Shown here piece by piece: positions 9,230 through 20,192 of a stretch of DNA of 64,000 nt. The position numbers were made by a program, and so were the translations under genes. The notes beneath the pieces were generated by a model. The model did not search any database, had not been told where the DNA came from, and saw only the letters and a program-made list of their open reading frames with translations. How positions within the stretch are numbered: position 1 is the first letter of the stretch; every line of letters starts with the position of its first letter. Origin of the DNA: Symbiodinium natans (taxonomy: Eukaryota; Sar; Dinophyceae; Suessiales; Symbiodiniaceae); assembly GCA_905221605.1 (NCBI GenBank), contig CAJNDS010002591.1:130679-194678 (forward strand), given 5' to 3'.

Positions 9230-11394
9230 CTCCAGGGAAGCGGCGGCGGATGTCGAGCGGGCTGAGATGGACCGGACCTGGGGGAATGATCTCGGGGATT
9301 GCGGTTGGGGGCTTCGGGTTTTGTAAAGGTCGTCTGGGGGTTGATAGGGTTCAAGCCCATAAACCAATAGTAGAAACCTTTGTAGGCTTCAGCTTTTCGG
9401 GTTCCACATGTTTAGTTTAGGTCAAGACCTTCGAACCCTGAACCCGGAAAATGCCTGACCCGAAGCCTGAAGCACTCAAGCCAAAAGCCCTGAAGCCTAC
9501 CCTAAACCCTAAACCCTAAACCCTAAACCCTAAACCCTAAACCCTAAACCCTAAACCCTAGTGGGTGCCCCAAACTCTCCAAGCTCAGTTGATGTCCCAC
9601 TGCCTCCAAGTGAATCCGTCCGAGTGCTCCTGCGATGTCCGCAGGGTGTTGCTGCAAGGAGTCTAAACCCTAAACCCTAAACCCTAAACTCCAAACCGCG
9701 GCGAACTTCCGCACAGTTCTCGACTTCACAGGCCTTCCGCCCACACCTCGAGGCGCTTGATCGCCGACAGGCGCTGGGCCGTGGGGCAGACGGATGCATC
9801 CTGCCACGGGAAAATTCTTTGGGGGAGGGGGGCGGGGGGAGTTGCAAAAAGTTCCCGATGTTTCGAAGTTCGAGGGTTCCGGGCGGCCACCCGAAAACCC
9901 TAAACCTTAAACCCTACAGCCTAGACCCTAAAACCCAAAACCCTAAACCCTGCAGAATCTCAGGTTCTCCTCGGCGCAAGTTGCCGTCTGCTCACCGGTG
10001 GCCGGGCTCCACTTGTCACTGAAGGCGCTGAAGGGGATGCCTCGGCTCCCTTATTTAGGGTTTGGGGTTTGGGGTTTGGGGTTTAGGGTTTAGGGTTTAG
10101 GGTTTAGGGTTTAGGGTTTAGGGTTTAGGGTTTAGGGTTTAGGGTTTAGGGTTTAGGGTTTAGGGTTTAGGGTTTAGGGTTTAGGGTTTAGGGTTTAGGG
10201 TTTAGGGTTTAGGTGTAGGGTTTAGGGTTTAGGGTTTAGGGTTTAGGGTTTAGGGTTTAGGGTTTAGGGTTTAGGGTTTAGGGTTTAGGGTTTAGGGTTT
10301 AGGGTTTAGGGTTTAGGGTTTAGGGCTAGGGATGGCCCTTAAACCCCTCTGAACATGTTCCTGAATACGATCCCCTAAAACCCAACAAGGGAAATCACAA
10401 GATGTCCCTAAGGCCTACCTAGTTCTGGTTTGAGGCTGTGGAGGCCACAGGGCTGAGGGCTTAGGTGCGGGGAGGGGGCAGGAAGATGAACCTCGCCATC
10501 AAGGACCCGATTAGCGCACGTCCCATGACACCCCCCTTTACACCCCAAACCCTAAAACCTAAACCCTAAACCCCAAAACCCTCAACCCTCAAACCCTCAA
10601 ACCCTCAAACCCTCAAACCCTCCAACCCTCAAACCCTAAAACCCTCAAACCCTAAACCCTAAAACCCTAAACCCTACTGTAAAACCCTGAACCCTAAACT
10701 CAGCTTCTGGTAGTACCTGGTAGGCCAGGCACGCACCTCCGTGAAGTTGCCGCCGCTGGGCACCTGGAACTTTGCCTGTGGAGGGTCGGCGACATCCAGT
10801 GCCCCTCTGCCATGCGCCCGTTCGGCTGTCTCATATTTAGGGTTTAGGGTTTAGGGTTTAGATGGGTTTAGGGTTTAGCGTTTAGAGGTTTGGGGCTTCT
10901 CGCTTAGCATAGTGTCATATGTCGTATGTGTGTGTGTGTATTTGGCTTGAATTCTTACCCCTTTTCCCAACAGGTTTCATGGGTCGCTCACCAGATGCTG
11001 CTTACATTTCGGCGAACAAAAACGATACAGTACGGAAGGTCGCTTACAAGACTGTTTATTTGTTGGTGACCAAAAGACGAGATTACGACGTTTGAATTCG
11101 CCATGAAGAAATACATAACAATACTGAGAGCACCAGCTTGAATATCATGCCCGAACGAAGGAAGAAACCGAAGTGAAACTGCGAAACTTGGATTGCGGCG
11201 AAAACCCAAAGTGGTGACTGGCCTTGTAGCAGCCGCGGCTCATGGGAATGGAGCCCCCGCCGGAACAGGCGTAGCTCGGGGCAAGGGTGCCTCCCAACTT
11301 TCCCCCCTCATTCACGCTGACAGCGAAGCCCTGAACCGACAAACCACTCACGGATGTCACAAAACACGATGTTCGCTCTTACTCCACTTGTCCC

Positions 11395-11436
<42 letters not shown>

Positions 11437-14400
11437 GGATCTCACCTCTCTCGGGGGCGTTGTAGGGCTTGCACAGAAGCCGAGAATCCATATGGTTTTA
11501 GGGTCAGCAGCCCGAATCTAAACCCTCGCCCGGAACCCACGCGACTTAAACCCCAGGCCCCAAACCCCCCAAAAGAAAGGGCGACCCCCAAAAATGGCTG
11601 CTGACACCCCTAAAGCCAAACCCGCCTGAGGCAAAAGAGACCCGGAAGCCCTGGTACTCGGGCGTGGAGCTGCGTACCTGTCGCTTGGGTTTGGGGTTCA
11701 GGGTGAGCTGCTATGAGGAGTCCGGGGCTGAGGGGTTACCCTAAACCCTAAACCTTAAACCCTAAACCCCTTTGGGGGGGGGGGGTGGGCCAAAAGAAGC
11801 CCTTGATTGGTGCAGTCCCATGGGTCTCTCACCGATGCTCCTGGCTGGGTAAGGTGCAGGAGTGATTAAAGCGTTGAGGGCTTGAACCCCTTCAATCCCA
11901 AAACCCTAGGCTTCACTGGCACTACTGCGCCACGCATGTCGGGAGAGCTCTCTGCAGCCCCCTGGCCCTGCCTGCAAGACCAAGTCGCCACTCCTTGGCA
12001 GAGCTCAGGGTTTAGGGCTCAGGGTCTACGCACAGTCGGCCTGTTCTGACCCCTGCACCCCCCCGAGCCCCGAAGCCCCCCGAAAAGCCTCAAGACACCC
12101 AAAAACCTTAAGGCTCAAGCCATCAAGCCACCGACCTGCAGTTCGAGGTTCGGATGCTCCAGGGATTCAAGCCCTAAACGCCAAACCCCCTAAACCCCAA
12201 GCCCTAAGCCCTAAGCCCTAAACCCTAAACCCTAAACCCTAAACCCTAACCCCTAACCCCTAAACCCTAAACCCCAAACCCTAAACCCTAAACCCTAAAC
12301 CCTAAACCCCAGAGGTTTCGGGGCTTCTGGCTTCAATCCTTCTGCCGGGCGGCGCTGCCGAGGATGCGTCGGGGAAGGTGCCGTCAGCCGCGGCTTTGAT
12401 GAAGCCCGGGGCCTTCAGGCTGGGCACGTCGACCACCTCGTGGTTCGGCTGGCTCAGGGTTTAGGGTTTAGGGTTTAGGGTTCAGGGTTCAGGGTTCAGG
12501 GTTCAGGGTTTTGGGTTGAGGGTTTAGCTCTTAGCATTTCCTTAGTTTTTTCGTGAACATTTCTGTTTGCAGCTCCTGGGCTTTTTGTCTGAGCACATAC
12601 TGGCTCATACAAGGTTAAAGCACCAAACACGGACGTCCTGCTGGAAAGGTGTTGCTGCTGTTGCGGTTGCTTTGGGGAATCATCACATGGCGGACAGGGT
12701 GGCGATTTTCGCACATGGTGGAACCAGCCACAGACGCTGTGCTGTGCGGCCTTGTTACAGCCCTGGGTACACGCATGAAACCTATCCTTTTGCTTTAATT
12801 ATCAAGCTGAAACAAGTGGCGGAAGGTGTGGCAGATAGAGCTGATGAGTCAGATGAGACAGAGCTGCACCACGATGCTTTTAAAGCCCCCAAACCCAGCA
12901 TCGAAACCCGCAACCCTCGGGGCTGGTCGACTCTGTTCTGAAGGCATCAAGTGAGCAAGTCCGAAAGATGGGGCCGCACGGCTGAGTGAGCTGAAGGCTG
13001 AAGAAATCTGGGCATTTCCCAAAATAGGGGTACCCCTTTTAAAGGGACCCCCCAAAAAGGGCACCCTCTACTTTCGGAAACCCCCATCTCTTGGCGGGTT
13101 TTTCTCCGACCCGGCCTGACCGTCGAAGATGCCGAAGCCTCCGCTGTCCACGCGCCAGGTGCCCGTGGACTGTCCACCCATCACCGGGTCATTGAGCTCC
13201 TCAGGGTTTGGTCTTGTTCGGGTGTGGGGCCCATTTTATGCCACACCCGAATCCCCTAAACCCAAGCCCTAAAAAGAATGTAGTCCCCGCACCCCCTGAA
13301 CCCTGAACGTGCGCCTTGAACTCAAAGGTGGTGCCCGGCTTTCCTGCAGAGATGCCCCAAGAGCCGATCGTGTTTCAGGGAGATTGACTGTTGAGAGCGT
13401 TGGGGCTGGCCGGGACGGATTTTGGTGTCTGTTCTAATGTGATTTTAGAGACTGTGGTGGCTAGCTAGGCGAAAGGATTTGGAGGATCGCGGGCTTGGGA
13501 GCAGGCCACGAAAGCCAGGAGCCAAAACCATGACTAAGCTCGGCGTTACCAGGCGAACGCTCAACACAAACACCTCAACACGCGCCCAGCCAACACAGCG
13601 GAGCCAACACAAAGGGTGAAGGGTGGAGGGTGGAGGGAGGGTTTCATTTCGGGGGAGCTTCCTTCCCTGAAAGCCCCAAAAGCCCCAAGGCCACTTTACG
13701 CATCCATCTGAGGCAACACAAGACATGGTTTAGCTGTAGGGTTAGGGTTTAGGGTTTAGGGTTTAGGGTTTAGGGTTTAGGGTTTAGGGTTTAGGGTTTA
13801 GGGTTTAGGGTTTAGGGTTTAGGGTTTAGGGTTTAATGTGAGAGTCCCATTTATAAATGGGGTGGTAATAGCACAATTCGCCGGGCCAGAGGGGTCCAGC
13901 CGAAGACTACTTTCCATTACGGGAGGTTTTCGGGCCGATGTATGTAAACAAGTCTATATAGGGGGGTGCGGTGATAATAATAAAGGGTGGTAATAGCAAA
14001 ATTTTTCCGGCCTGGAATTGAAAATTTTACTGAGAATCGCTCAAGAGTTCCATTGCAGAGAAGACTTTTCAGCTGAGCTGGCTTGAAAGAGCTCCGAGGC
14101 TCAGCCTTTAGAGAAGCAGATCTCGTCTGAGAGTGCTTGTCTTCTAAGATTGCTGCAGCTCCAGAGCTGCGAGAAACTGCTGTTTCAGGGCTGTTTCTTC
14201 AGAGAAAGCAGGTATCAGGTGTCTTTTGAGATTGCTGCAGCTCCCAGAGGCTGAGAAAGAGAGCCTTGCTACGGAGGCCTCTGCTCTCAGAGCAGCACAG
14301 AAGCCGTGAAAGACTTACGGTTGCAGCTCCAGAGCTGCGAGAAACTGCTGTTTCAGGGCTGCTCCCTGAAGCTTAAGACTTCAGCCTTCGTGTCCTGGTC

Positions 14401-15180
14401 TAAGTCTCGCTTAAGACTTCAGCCTTCGGGTCCTGGAATTCAGGAAACCGGCAGAGGTCTGAAAGCTAGGTTTCCTTACTAAAATCCTTATCCGCCGGAG
14501 CTCGAAAACAAGTCCGGCAAGGGTACCCCTTACGGGCCTCCAAAATGACAATAATAAAGGGTGGCAATAATAAATTCGGCGAGGGAGGGGGGGGAACCAA
14601 GAAGCCTTAAGTATAAATGGCTTCCTGTAATTAAGTCTCAAGACAGGAGTCCCTTAAGATTAAGACTTCAGCCTTCGGGCCCTGGTCTAAGTCTCAAGAC
14701 AAGAACCCCTGAAGCTTAAGACTTCAGCCTTCGGATCCTGGAATTCAGGAAACCGCCAGAGATCTGAGAGCAGGGTTTCCTTACCTAGAACCTCTTCAAC
14801 AGATTGAGCTTCATCTCTCAAGCAAGAAGCACACAGAGAAGCTAAGCTGCCTCCAGACTGGTCTGCTGGGTCTGCTCTGACAGATGACCCCCCCCCAGAC
14901 CCCCAGACCCCCAGACCCCCAGAATTCATTATTGGCACCCCGTCTTTTTTTCCACTCCAAACCCCGGGGACCAAAACAAGATTTGGGGGGGGGGTTTATT
15001 AAAGGGACCCTAACATTAGGGTTTAGGGTTACAAACGCTGCAAGGAGCCTTGTAACTAGCCCATGACTCCATGACCCTCTAGCGGATTGCAACAGCCCGG
15101 CGTCCGTCAAATGTGGCAAGCGAGACATCCGCGCCGATCGCGCCGACCACTAGGGTCGCAGCTGCTAGCACAGTCGCCAT
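9230..15180 (-). CDS. Secreted CIA30-domain protein (complex I intermediate-associated protein 30 family)
   Basis: Exons, 5' to 3': 15180-15105, 13343-13315, 13199-13116, 12436-12359, 11992-11972, 11677-11626, 11290-11223, 10775-10733, 10040-9970, 9800-9734, 9629-9604 and 9277-9230. They splice in one frame. The first exon has the ATG and a signal peptide, MATVLAAATLVVGAIGA, then DVSLATFDG. CIA30 landmarks follow in order: ELNDPVMGGQSTGTW, VVDVPSLKAPGF, VRSSTPEYQGFRVSF, SYACSGGGSIP, IPFSAFSDKWSPATG, LSAIKRLEVWAEG and LGRIHLE. The domain is a galactose-binding-like beta-sandwich known from mitochondrial complex I assembly. A signal peptide instead of an obvious mitochondrial presequence suggests the secretory pathway, as in many algal CIA30 proteins. 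Donors are GC (most), GA (15105, 9970) and GT (10733). The junction 12359/11992 shares one G and could be placed one base either way. The gene probably continues into the MsrB exons at 8046-6206. Confidence 0.85.
9499..9690. repeat. ITS, CCCTAAA, two arrays around exon 9629-9604
   Basis: 9499-9560 and 9662-9690, both in the same orientation: an exception to the usual polarity. Confidence 0.9.
9896..9952. repeat. ITS, CCCTAAA, degenerate
   Basis: Left neighbour of CIA30 exon 10040-9970. Confidence 0.88.
10054..10327. repeat. ITS, TTTAGGG, about 39 units
   Basis: One of the longest perfect arrays, starting 14 bp from the acceptor of exon 10040-9970. In the transcript it reads CCCUAAA upstream of the acceptor. 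Confidence 0.97.
10321..10440. repeat. Dispersed repeat family G, copy 1
   Basis: Begins GGATGGCCCTTAAAcCCCTCTGAA and shares about 100 bp with 21495-21605 at moderate identity. No coding potential. Confidence 0.6.
10540..10700. repeat. ITS, CCCTAAA with CCCTCAA variants
   Basis: Several octamer CCCTCAAA units in tandem. Confidence 0.92.
10836..10890. repeat. ITS, TTTAGGG, short
   Basis: Right arm of CIA30 exon 10775-10733. Confidence 0.88.
11396..11436. repeat. (CT)n microsatellite
   Basis: About 20 CT units within a CIA30 intron. Confidence 0.95.
12174..12312. repeat. ITS, CCCTAAA, about 19 units
   Basis: Left of exon 12436-12359; includes CCCTAAG and CCCCTAA variants. Confidence 0.93.
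12456..12530. repeat. ITS, TTTAGGG/TTCAGGG
   Basis: Right of exon 12436-12359. Confidence 0.92.
13010..13085. mobile_element. Dispersed element family F, copy
   Basis: AATAGGGGTACCCCTTTT followed by AAAGGGACCCCCC. Related to 3118-3205, 14926-15013 and 25450-25530 by the AGGGGT(A/G)CC and GGGTCC blocks. Confidence 0.5.
13738..13835. repeat. ITS, TTTAGGG, 14 units
   Basis: Perfect array in the first CIA30 intron, followed by a palindromic element. Confidence 0.95.
13846..14880. repeat. Nested repeat cluster in the first CIA30 intron
   Basis: Starts with the palindrome CCCATTTATAAATGGG (13846-13861). GGGTGG(T/C)AATA motifs recur at about 13863, 13985 and 14556. A module beginning CTTAAGACTTCAGCCTTCG occurs four times (about 14371, 14411, 14660, 14716), two of them extended to TAGGTTTCCTTAC or its variant. 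A 42-bp block starting GCAGCTCCAGAGCTGC is repeated near 14157 and 14324. No gene seen. Confidence 0.75.
14926..15013. mobile_element. Dispersed element family F, copy
   Basis: Inverse orientation: ends with GGGACCCTAACATTAGGG. It includes runs of G and C. Confidence 0.45.
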
Positions 15181-15885
15181 GGGTGCACAAGGAGAGCTTG
15201 GGGCTGCGCTCTTCCTGTCTTGAGTCAAGCTCGCGGATGCGGCTTTGAGGTACGGGCTGAACCTCAGCTTTCGAATATCTAACCCATCTAACTCCTACTG
15301 AAAGTGGCTCCCAAGCCATGCTTGGAGCCCATGAAAACGCGTGTCATCATGATTCCTGCTTGTTTGCCCCCTCACGCGCCATACAAATGACGACCTCAAG
15401 GAAGCCCTCAGCCCCTAAACCCTTAAAGCCCTAAAGCCCTGAAGCCCGGAAACCCCCCAACCCCCTAAACCCTAGACCCTAAACCCTACCCTAAACCCTA
15501 AACTCACCCCCCAATCCCAATCCCTGGCCCTTTCTAGAGCAGCTCCAAGGCTTCCGCTGTCCCGCGAAGGCGGCTGGAAGGGAACTCGCTCGAGGGAGTC
15601 CCTGGATTTGGGGGGGGGGGGGGGCTCACGATATTTAGGGAACGAACGGCTCACGCGCTTGCGGGGTTCGAGGGGGGTTGAAAGCTCGGGTGCAAGGCTG
15701 TAGATGAAGGGTGAGCAGGGTCGCGGCAGGAGGAGGACAGCAAAGGGCAGTAGCCGCTACCGTACACAAAGTGTGGGAAGGGGGAACCAGGAAGGGGAGC
15801 AGATCTGTCCAGAACGTAAGGCCTGGAAGCAATCCTGCAAGCAACCTGGTTCGACAAGGGAGGAAGGCAAACAGGCCAGTCCTTC

Positions 15886-15955
15886 CCTCCTTCCCTCCTT
15901 CCCTCCTTCCCTCCTTCCCTCCTTCCCTCCTTCCCTCCTTCCCTCCCTCCTTTCC
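15886..15955. repeat. CTTCCCTC minisatellite
   Basis: About nine tandem octamers with a CTCTCCGGCC-type continuation. It creates spurious long open frames on both strands. Confidence 0.95.
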
Positions 15956-16368
15956 TCTCCGGCCATCCTTTCCTCTCCGGCCCTCCTTCCCACCTTACCC
16001 CATGATGGGCTTTCGGGGCGGCTGCGAGATGCCACATCCGTGTCGGATTACGTAACCGCGCGTTGCCTTAAGCCCTCGACCCGAGGTCATCCCGGGCTGG
16101 CATTCAGCGTCTCGACTTCGAGTTCCACCCAACACGGCAGTACAAGCTCTGCTGTATGGTCTGCAACACTTTTGCAACGCGTGTCATGCAGGTGTACGAG
16201 GTGGCTTCGGTGGCGTGCACCCCTGCATCAACGGGAGGCAATGTGCGGTCTCGCCTTAGCGGGGCCCTGGCCAGGGTGTCTGATTACCTGCCCTACACGC
16301 GAAGGGCTTGAGGGCCTTTCCTTGAGGTGGGTGGTGTGAGGGCAGTATGTCCCAGTGTTGAGTCCACA

Positions 16369-16400
16369 CACACACACACACAGACACACTCACACACACC
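16369..16400. repeat. (CA)n microsatellite
   Basis: Interrupted CA repeat. Confidence 0.9.
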
Positions 16401-16510
16401 CCGGGATCTGCCAAATTTGCGCGATGCATCAGGTCCATGCAGCAGCTTACGTGAAGTAACGCAACTTAGTTGTGATTGAATGAAGGTTCTGCAAAGTTCA
16501 GCAGCCTATG

Positions 16511-16613
16511 TTGGGATGTTCCCCCCGTATACGAACAGTGCTCAATAGGGATTGATAGCACCCCCTATGATAATCCTTGTTAAGGACTGGTAGTATAAGG
16601 GGGAGCATCCCAA
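16511..16613. mobile_element. Miniature inverted-repeat element (family B)
   Basis: TTGGGATGTTCCCCCC at the start and AGGGGGAGCATCCCAA at the end, with internal AATAGGG and TTAAGGACTGG. Confidence 0.78.
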
Positions 16614-17410
16614 ACCCTACGTTTCTACGGTTTTGGGGTGCTTAGTGAGGGGGATCGGCGGCCTCTTGCTGCTCTTCTCATTCTTCTCGCCCTTCGCGTC
16701 ACCTGCAAAGAGCCAGGGAATTTGGGGTTGATGTAGGGTTCAGGGTCCCCACAAAGGCTAAACCCGAAACTCGAAAACCGAAACCCCAAGAGCCCAGGTG
16801 CTGAAAGCTCCGCATGGGCCCGCGTCGATTCTTGTAGAAATGCGGCGTTGGGTGGCTCGCGCTTCAGGGTCTTTGGTGCTGGGTTTAGGGCTTGAGGCTC
16901 GGTTCAATTCCGGCTGAGTGTTCAGCTGTTCTTTGCGGTTCGGCTACTAGTGACTTTGGGGCCTCCCGCAAAAAGTACTTTCGCGGGAGGTGCATCTTGG
17001 GGGGCCTTGGCAACAAGACATCCACCCTCCATTTCAGCACTGGAGCTTCGGCTTGCAGTGAAGAGCCTTGGGGTGTTTACGCCGAATTCTGGGGCACCCC
17101 GAAGGAATGACCCTAAACCCTAAACCCGAAACCCTAAACCCTATGAACCTAGGGCTCTTCGTGGGTCCACCATAAGCCCCAACTCCGACCCCGTGCGATC
17201 CTAAGAACTTCAGGCCCTCATCGTCACCGCGGCCGATCCAGCGAAATCCCGTTAAACAAAACATACCACAAAAAAAACAAAAAGAACAACAATAATGATA
17301 ACAACAACAAATAACGAAAAATGTCACAAAAGCCACTAAATCAGGCTTGGAGAACAGCAAACCACATGGCCGTTACCAAGCATTAGATACATTCGACAAA
17401 AGGAACGAAC

Positions 17411-17499
17411 ATATGTTCCCCCTTGTACTGTGATAGGGATGATAGTACCCCCCTACAGTAATCCCTGTTAAGGACTGTGAGTATAAAAGGGGGAACAAG
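17411..17499. mobile_element. Miniature inverted-repeat element (family B)
   Basis: TGTTCCCCCTTGTAC at the left and GTATAAAAGGGGGAACA at the right; the outer TTGGGA ends have decayed. Confidence 0.7.
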
Positions 17500-17569
17500 A
17501 AAGTCAGCAGTTGGGCAGCTGGGGGCAGGGCCCTCTTGTGCGGCCTCAGCCTTGGCCACCCCAAGGCGA

Positions 17570-17709
17570 GTAGGGTTGAGGGTTGAGGGTTGAGGGCTGA
17601 GGGCTGAGGCTTGAGGCTTGAGGCTTGAGGCTTGCGGGCTGAGGGCTGAGGGCTGAGGGTTGAGGGCTGAGGGCTGAGGGCTGAGGGCTGAGGGCTGAGG
17701 GCTGAGGGC

Positions 17710-17741
<32 letters not shown>

Positions 17742-17752
17742 GGTTTAGGGTG
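17570..17752. repeat. ITS variant array, GGGCTGA/GGGTTGA
   Basis: About 26 heptamers, mostly GGGCTGA and GGGTTGA with a few GGCTTGA, ending in TTTAGGG. Blocks of one variant suggest repeated local expansion. Confidence 0.93.
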
Positions 17753-17799
17753 GTGTCTCGGGCTCTTGGGGGAGGGGGTGCCTTTTCGGGCTCTTTGCT

Positions 17800-17885
17800 G
17801 GTGGGCCTTCTGAAACGAGTTTGGGGCTGTGAAGGCAATTTTGGCCTTCTGAAACCAATTTGAGCCCTCTGAAGCCAATTCGGGC
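17800..17885. repeat. Short tandem repeat, GGCCTTCTGAAAC unit
   Basis: Three to four copies of a unit of about 29 bp containing CTTCTGAAACnAnTTTGnGcC. Confidence 0.75.
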
Positions 17886-18003
17886 TGCCGTAGGGCTTAG
17901 GTGTCGACGAGGTTGGGACCTAGGGGCCTTCTGGGAGGTTGCTGTTGAGTGTCGGAGATCCTGGACGCTTCAAGCCACACCACTAAACTCATGAACTCCT
18001 AAA

Positions 18004-18090
18004 CTTGGAGTGTTCGCCCTTATACAGCAATCCTTAAAAGGGAGTATACATAAGCTTGAGGGCTGTTAGTATAAGGGGCAACATCCCAAG
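18004..18090. mobile_element. Miniature inverted-repeat element (family B)
   Basis: CTTGGAGTGTTCGCCCTTATAC at the left mirrors GTATAAGGGGCAACATCCCAAG at the right. Confidence 0.75.
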
Positions 18091-18209
18091 CCTAAACGCA
18101 AAACCACAAATCAATCCTTGAACTTCTCAGGGCTGACAGGCGCCGGTCATGCTAAAGACGCCCACGCCTCGGGCGCGGAACCTTAAGCCAAAACCCTTTA
18201 AATACTAAC

Positions 18210-18356
18210 TCTCCTCAACCCTAAGCCCTAAACCCCTAAACCCCTAAACCCCTAAACCCCTAAACCCCTAAACCCCTAAACCCCTAAACCCCTAAACCCC
18301 TAAACCCCTAAACCCTAAACCCTAAACCCCTAAACCCCAAACCCTAAACCCTAAAC
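18210..18356. repeat. ITS, octamer CCCCTAAA
   Basis: About 12 CCCCTAAA octamers, then heptamers; left arm of exon 18437-18399. Confidence 0.95.
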
Positions 18357-18398
18357 CCCCCCAAGCCACAAGACTCTCAAGGTGTTCAAGCGTCAGAC

Positions 18399-18437
18399 CT
18401 TGGCCTCACGGCGCCGCCGCCTCCTTTCCGCTTTAGC
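18399..18437 (-). CDS. Candidate exon, unknown gene (39 nt)
   Basis: AKAERRRRRREAK between TTCCAG|G and a GT donor (AAG|GTCTG). It is very basic, perhaps helical or a nuclear localisation signal. It sits between an octamer CCCCTAAA array and a TTTAGGGG array. Confidence 0.45.
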
Positions 18438-18454
18438 CTGGAACGCGAGGGGTG

Positions 18455-18650
18455 TTTAGGGTGTTGGGGTTTAGGGTTTAGGGTTTAGGGCTTAGGGGTT
18501 TAGGGTTTAGGGGTTTAGGGGTTTGGGGGTTTAGGGGTTTAGGGGTTTAGGGGTTTAGGGGTTTAGGGGTTTAGGGGTTTAGGGGTTTAGGGTTTAGGGG
18601 TTTAGGGGTTTAGGGGTTTAGGGGTTTAGGGGTTTAGGGTTAGGATTGAA
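18455..18650. repeat. ITS, octamer TTTAGGGG
   Basis: About 22 units, mostly octamers; right arm of exon 18437-18399. Both arms carry the complementary octamer variant. Confidence 0.95.
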
Positions 18651-20040
18651 AGTTGCAGGGTTTCAGGGCTTCAGGGACTGGTTCAGGGCTCAGGGTTTCA
18701 GGCTTTTTGGCTTCGGATTTCGGGTTCAGGGCTCGTTTTTTTGAATTTGGGGCGTTGGGTTGTTGTTTCGTGCTGTTGCAAAGCTGGGAGCCCCTCAGAG
18801 TTGTTCTGTTGCATCGTTGCCACACCCCTCGCCCTTCTTCCCTTCTTGTGGGCGGCGGGTGGGCAGAACCCCATCACACACGGGGCGTTTTGGGTCAGGA
18901 CTTCCTTTGCCCCCGAAGCTCACCAACTATCGCCCTGCCCATTCAAAGCCCTGGCTTACCTCCCGTGTCAGATGGTCTCGCTCCCTCGCTGGGTCTTGTT
19001 GAGTAGACCCTAGACGAAGGCCTCAACCCGAAAGAGTGTTTAGTTGGAGTGGCTGCAGGGGTGACTCCGTGGCCTAAGCCCCGAACCTTCAAGCCACCAA
19101 GCCTCACTAAGCTGTGCAAAGTTGAGAAAGGGCGTAGGGCTCCGGGTTCCTGGAGGGGGTTGCTCGGGCTTAGCGATTGGTTTGACAATTCTTGGGGGTG
19201 CCTCGGCGTCAGCATCTGCGGCCGACGAGGGCGACGACGCCAAGGCCGACTGCGCGGGCAGGTGTGGAGGCTTTGCCAAAACGCGACCCGAGCCCTAAAC
19301 CCTAAACCCTAAACCCTAACCCGTACACCCTGGAAAGTCTGGGCCCTGGCTCGGCAACTCTCAAGAGCGTGGCCCATGGGCCCTGCTTCACTGTTTCATG
19401 CACTTCGACTTGAGGCCTAGCAGCTACACATGGAGATCCAGTAGATGACCTGTCCGACACTTCCTATTCTAACTTCGGCTTTCGAGTTTGGGGGTCTACT
19501 TCAAATTAGCCGGGCCGATGTCAAGTCAAGCCGAAGCAATGCCAGAACCGCACATGACATGTCCAGAACGTGTCTCAAACTTCAGACCCCTCAACCTTGT
19601 ATAAAGAAGCTAGGAGTCGAAAGAAGGCTTAGGGTTCGCATCATCTCACCCAAGCCCCTGCCTTGTACTCGAAGGACCCACCAGCCCGCTCTTTGTCCAG
19701 GGCCTCTGACAGCCCCAGGCCCTACTGCCTTACGGCCCTCTTCAGCACTTCTTCTGGGGCCTGAGGTCTTCAAGGTGCAGTTGGAGCCACCTCGAGGGTT
19801 GACGTGCAGGCGCGTGGCTCCGGGTCATGTGGGCCTTCAGGTTTAGGGGTTCAGGCCTTGGGGCCCCTACTTCATGCATGCTTAGTGAGGGCTGAAGGTG
19901 CTCAGGACGTAGGCTTTGGGGTTCAAAGTTGCGGGCTTGGAACTGCAAACCCCAAACCCAGAATCCAATCCTGCGCTGCAACCCCTAAACCCTCAACCCC
20001 GGACTCCCTGTATTCAGCCCGAAGTTCGAAACTTCCTAAA
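18651..20040. other. Spacer or intron, no confirmed exon
   Basis: Open frames on both strands between 18653 and 19846 show no family match. A short CCCTAAA array is at 19290-19322. The island at 19205-19270 reads SAADEGDDAKADCAG on the plus strand before a GT donor and an Ala/Ser-rich peptide on the minus strand. Confidence 0.4.
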
Positions 20041-20043
20041 CCC

Positions 20044-20156
20044 AAACCCGGAAATCCCTGAAATGCTCGTTTGGGGTTTAGGGTTTAGGGTTTAGGGTTT
20101 AGGGTTTAGGGTTCAGGGATTAGGGTTTAGGGCCTCCCAAAAACCCGGAAATCCCT
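20044..20156. repeat. ITS with flanking direct duplication
   Basis: TTTAGGG array 20070-20130 between two copies of AAACCCGGAAATCCCT (20044-20059 and 20141-20156); similarity extends a few bases beyond each copy. Confidence 0.88.
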
Positions 20157-20192
20157 CAAATTCCTTGGTTGCTGCGTGAGTCCCGCCGGCGC

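Larger units (their letters stand above)
15181..17109. other. Spacer upstream of the CIA30 start
   Basis: Would hold the CIA30 promoter, but no recognisable motif is seen. Contains degenerate CCCTAAA at 15410-15508, a run of about 16 G near 15610, a minisatellite at 15886-15955, (CA)n at 16369-16400 and a family B element at 16511-16613. A plus-strand frame around 16118-16306 (FEFHPTRQYKLCCMVCN) is open but unsupported. Confidence 0.5.

Noticed and set aside
8708-9326. Overlapping 133-codon (minus) and 163-codon (plus) frames
   Set aside because: They lie in the intron gap of the CIA30/MsrB gene; the true CIA30 exon at 9277-9230 uses specific splice sites and neither long frame has motifs.
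15704-16339. 211-codon plus-strand frame
   Set aside because: About a third is the CTTCCCTC minisatellite and the rest has no family similarity. A different plus frame at 16118-16306 looks slightly better but also lacks support.
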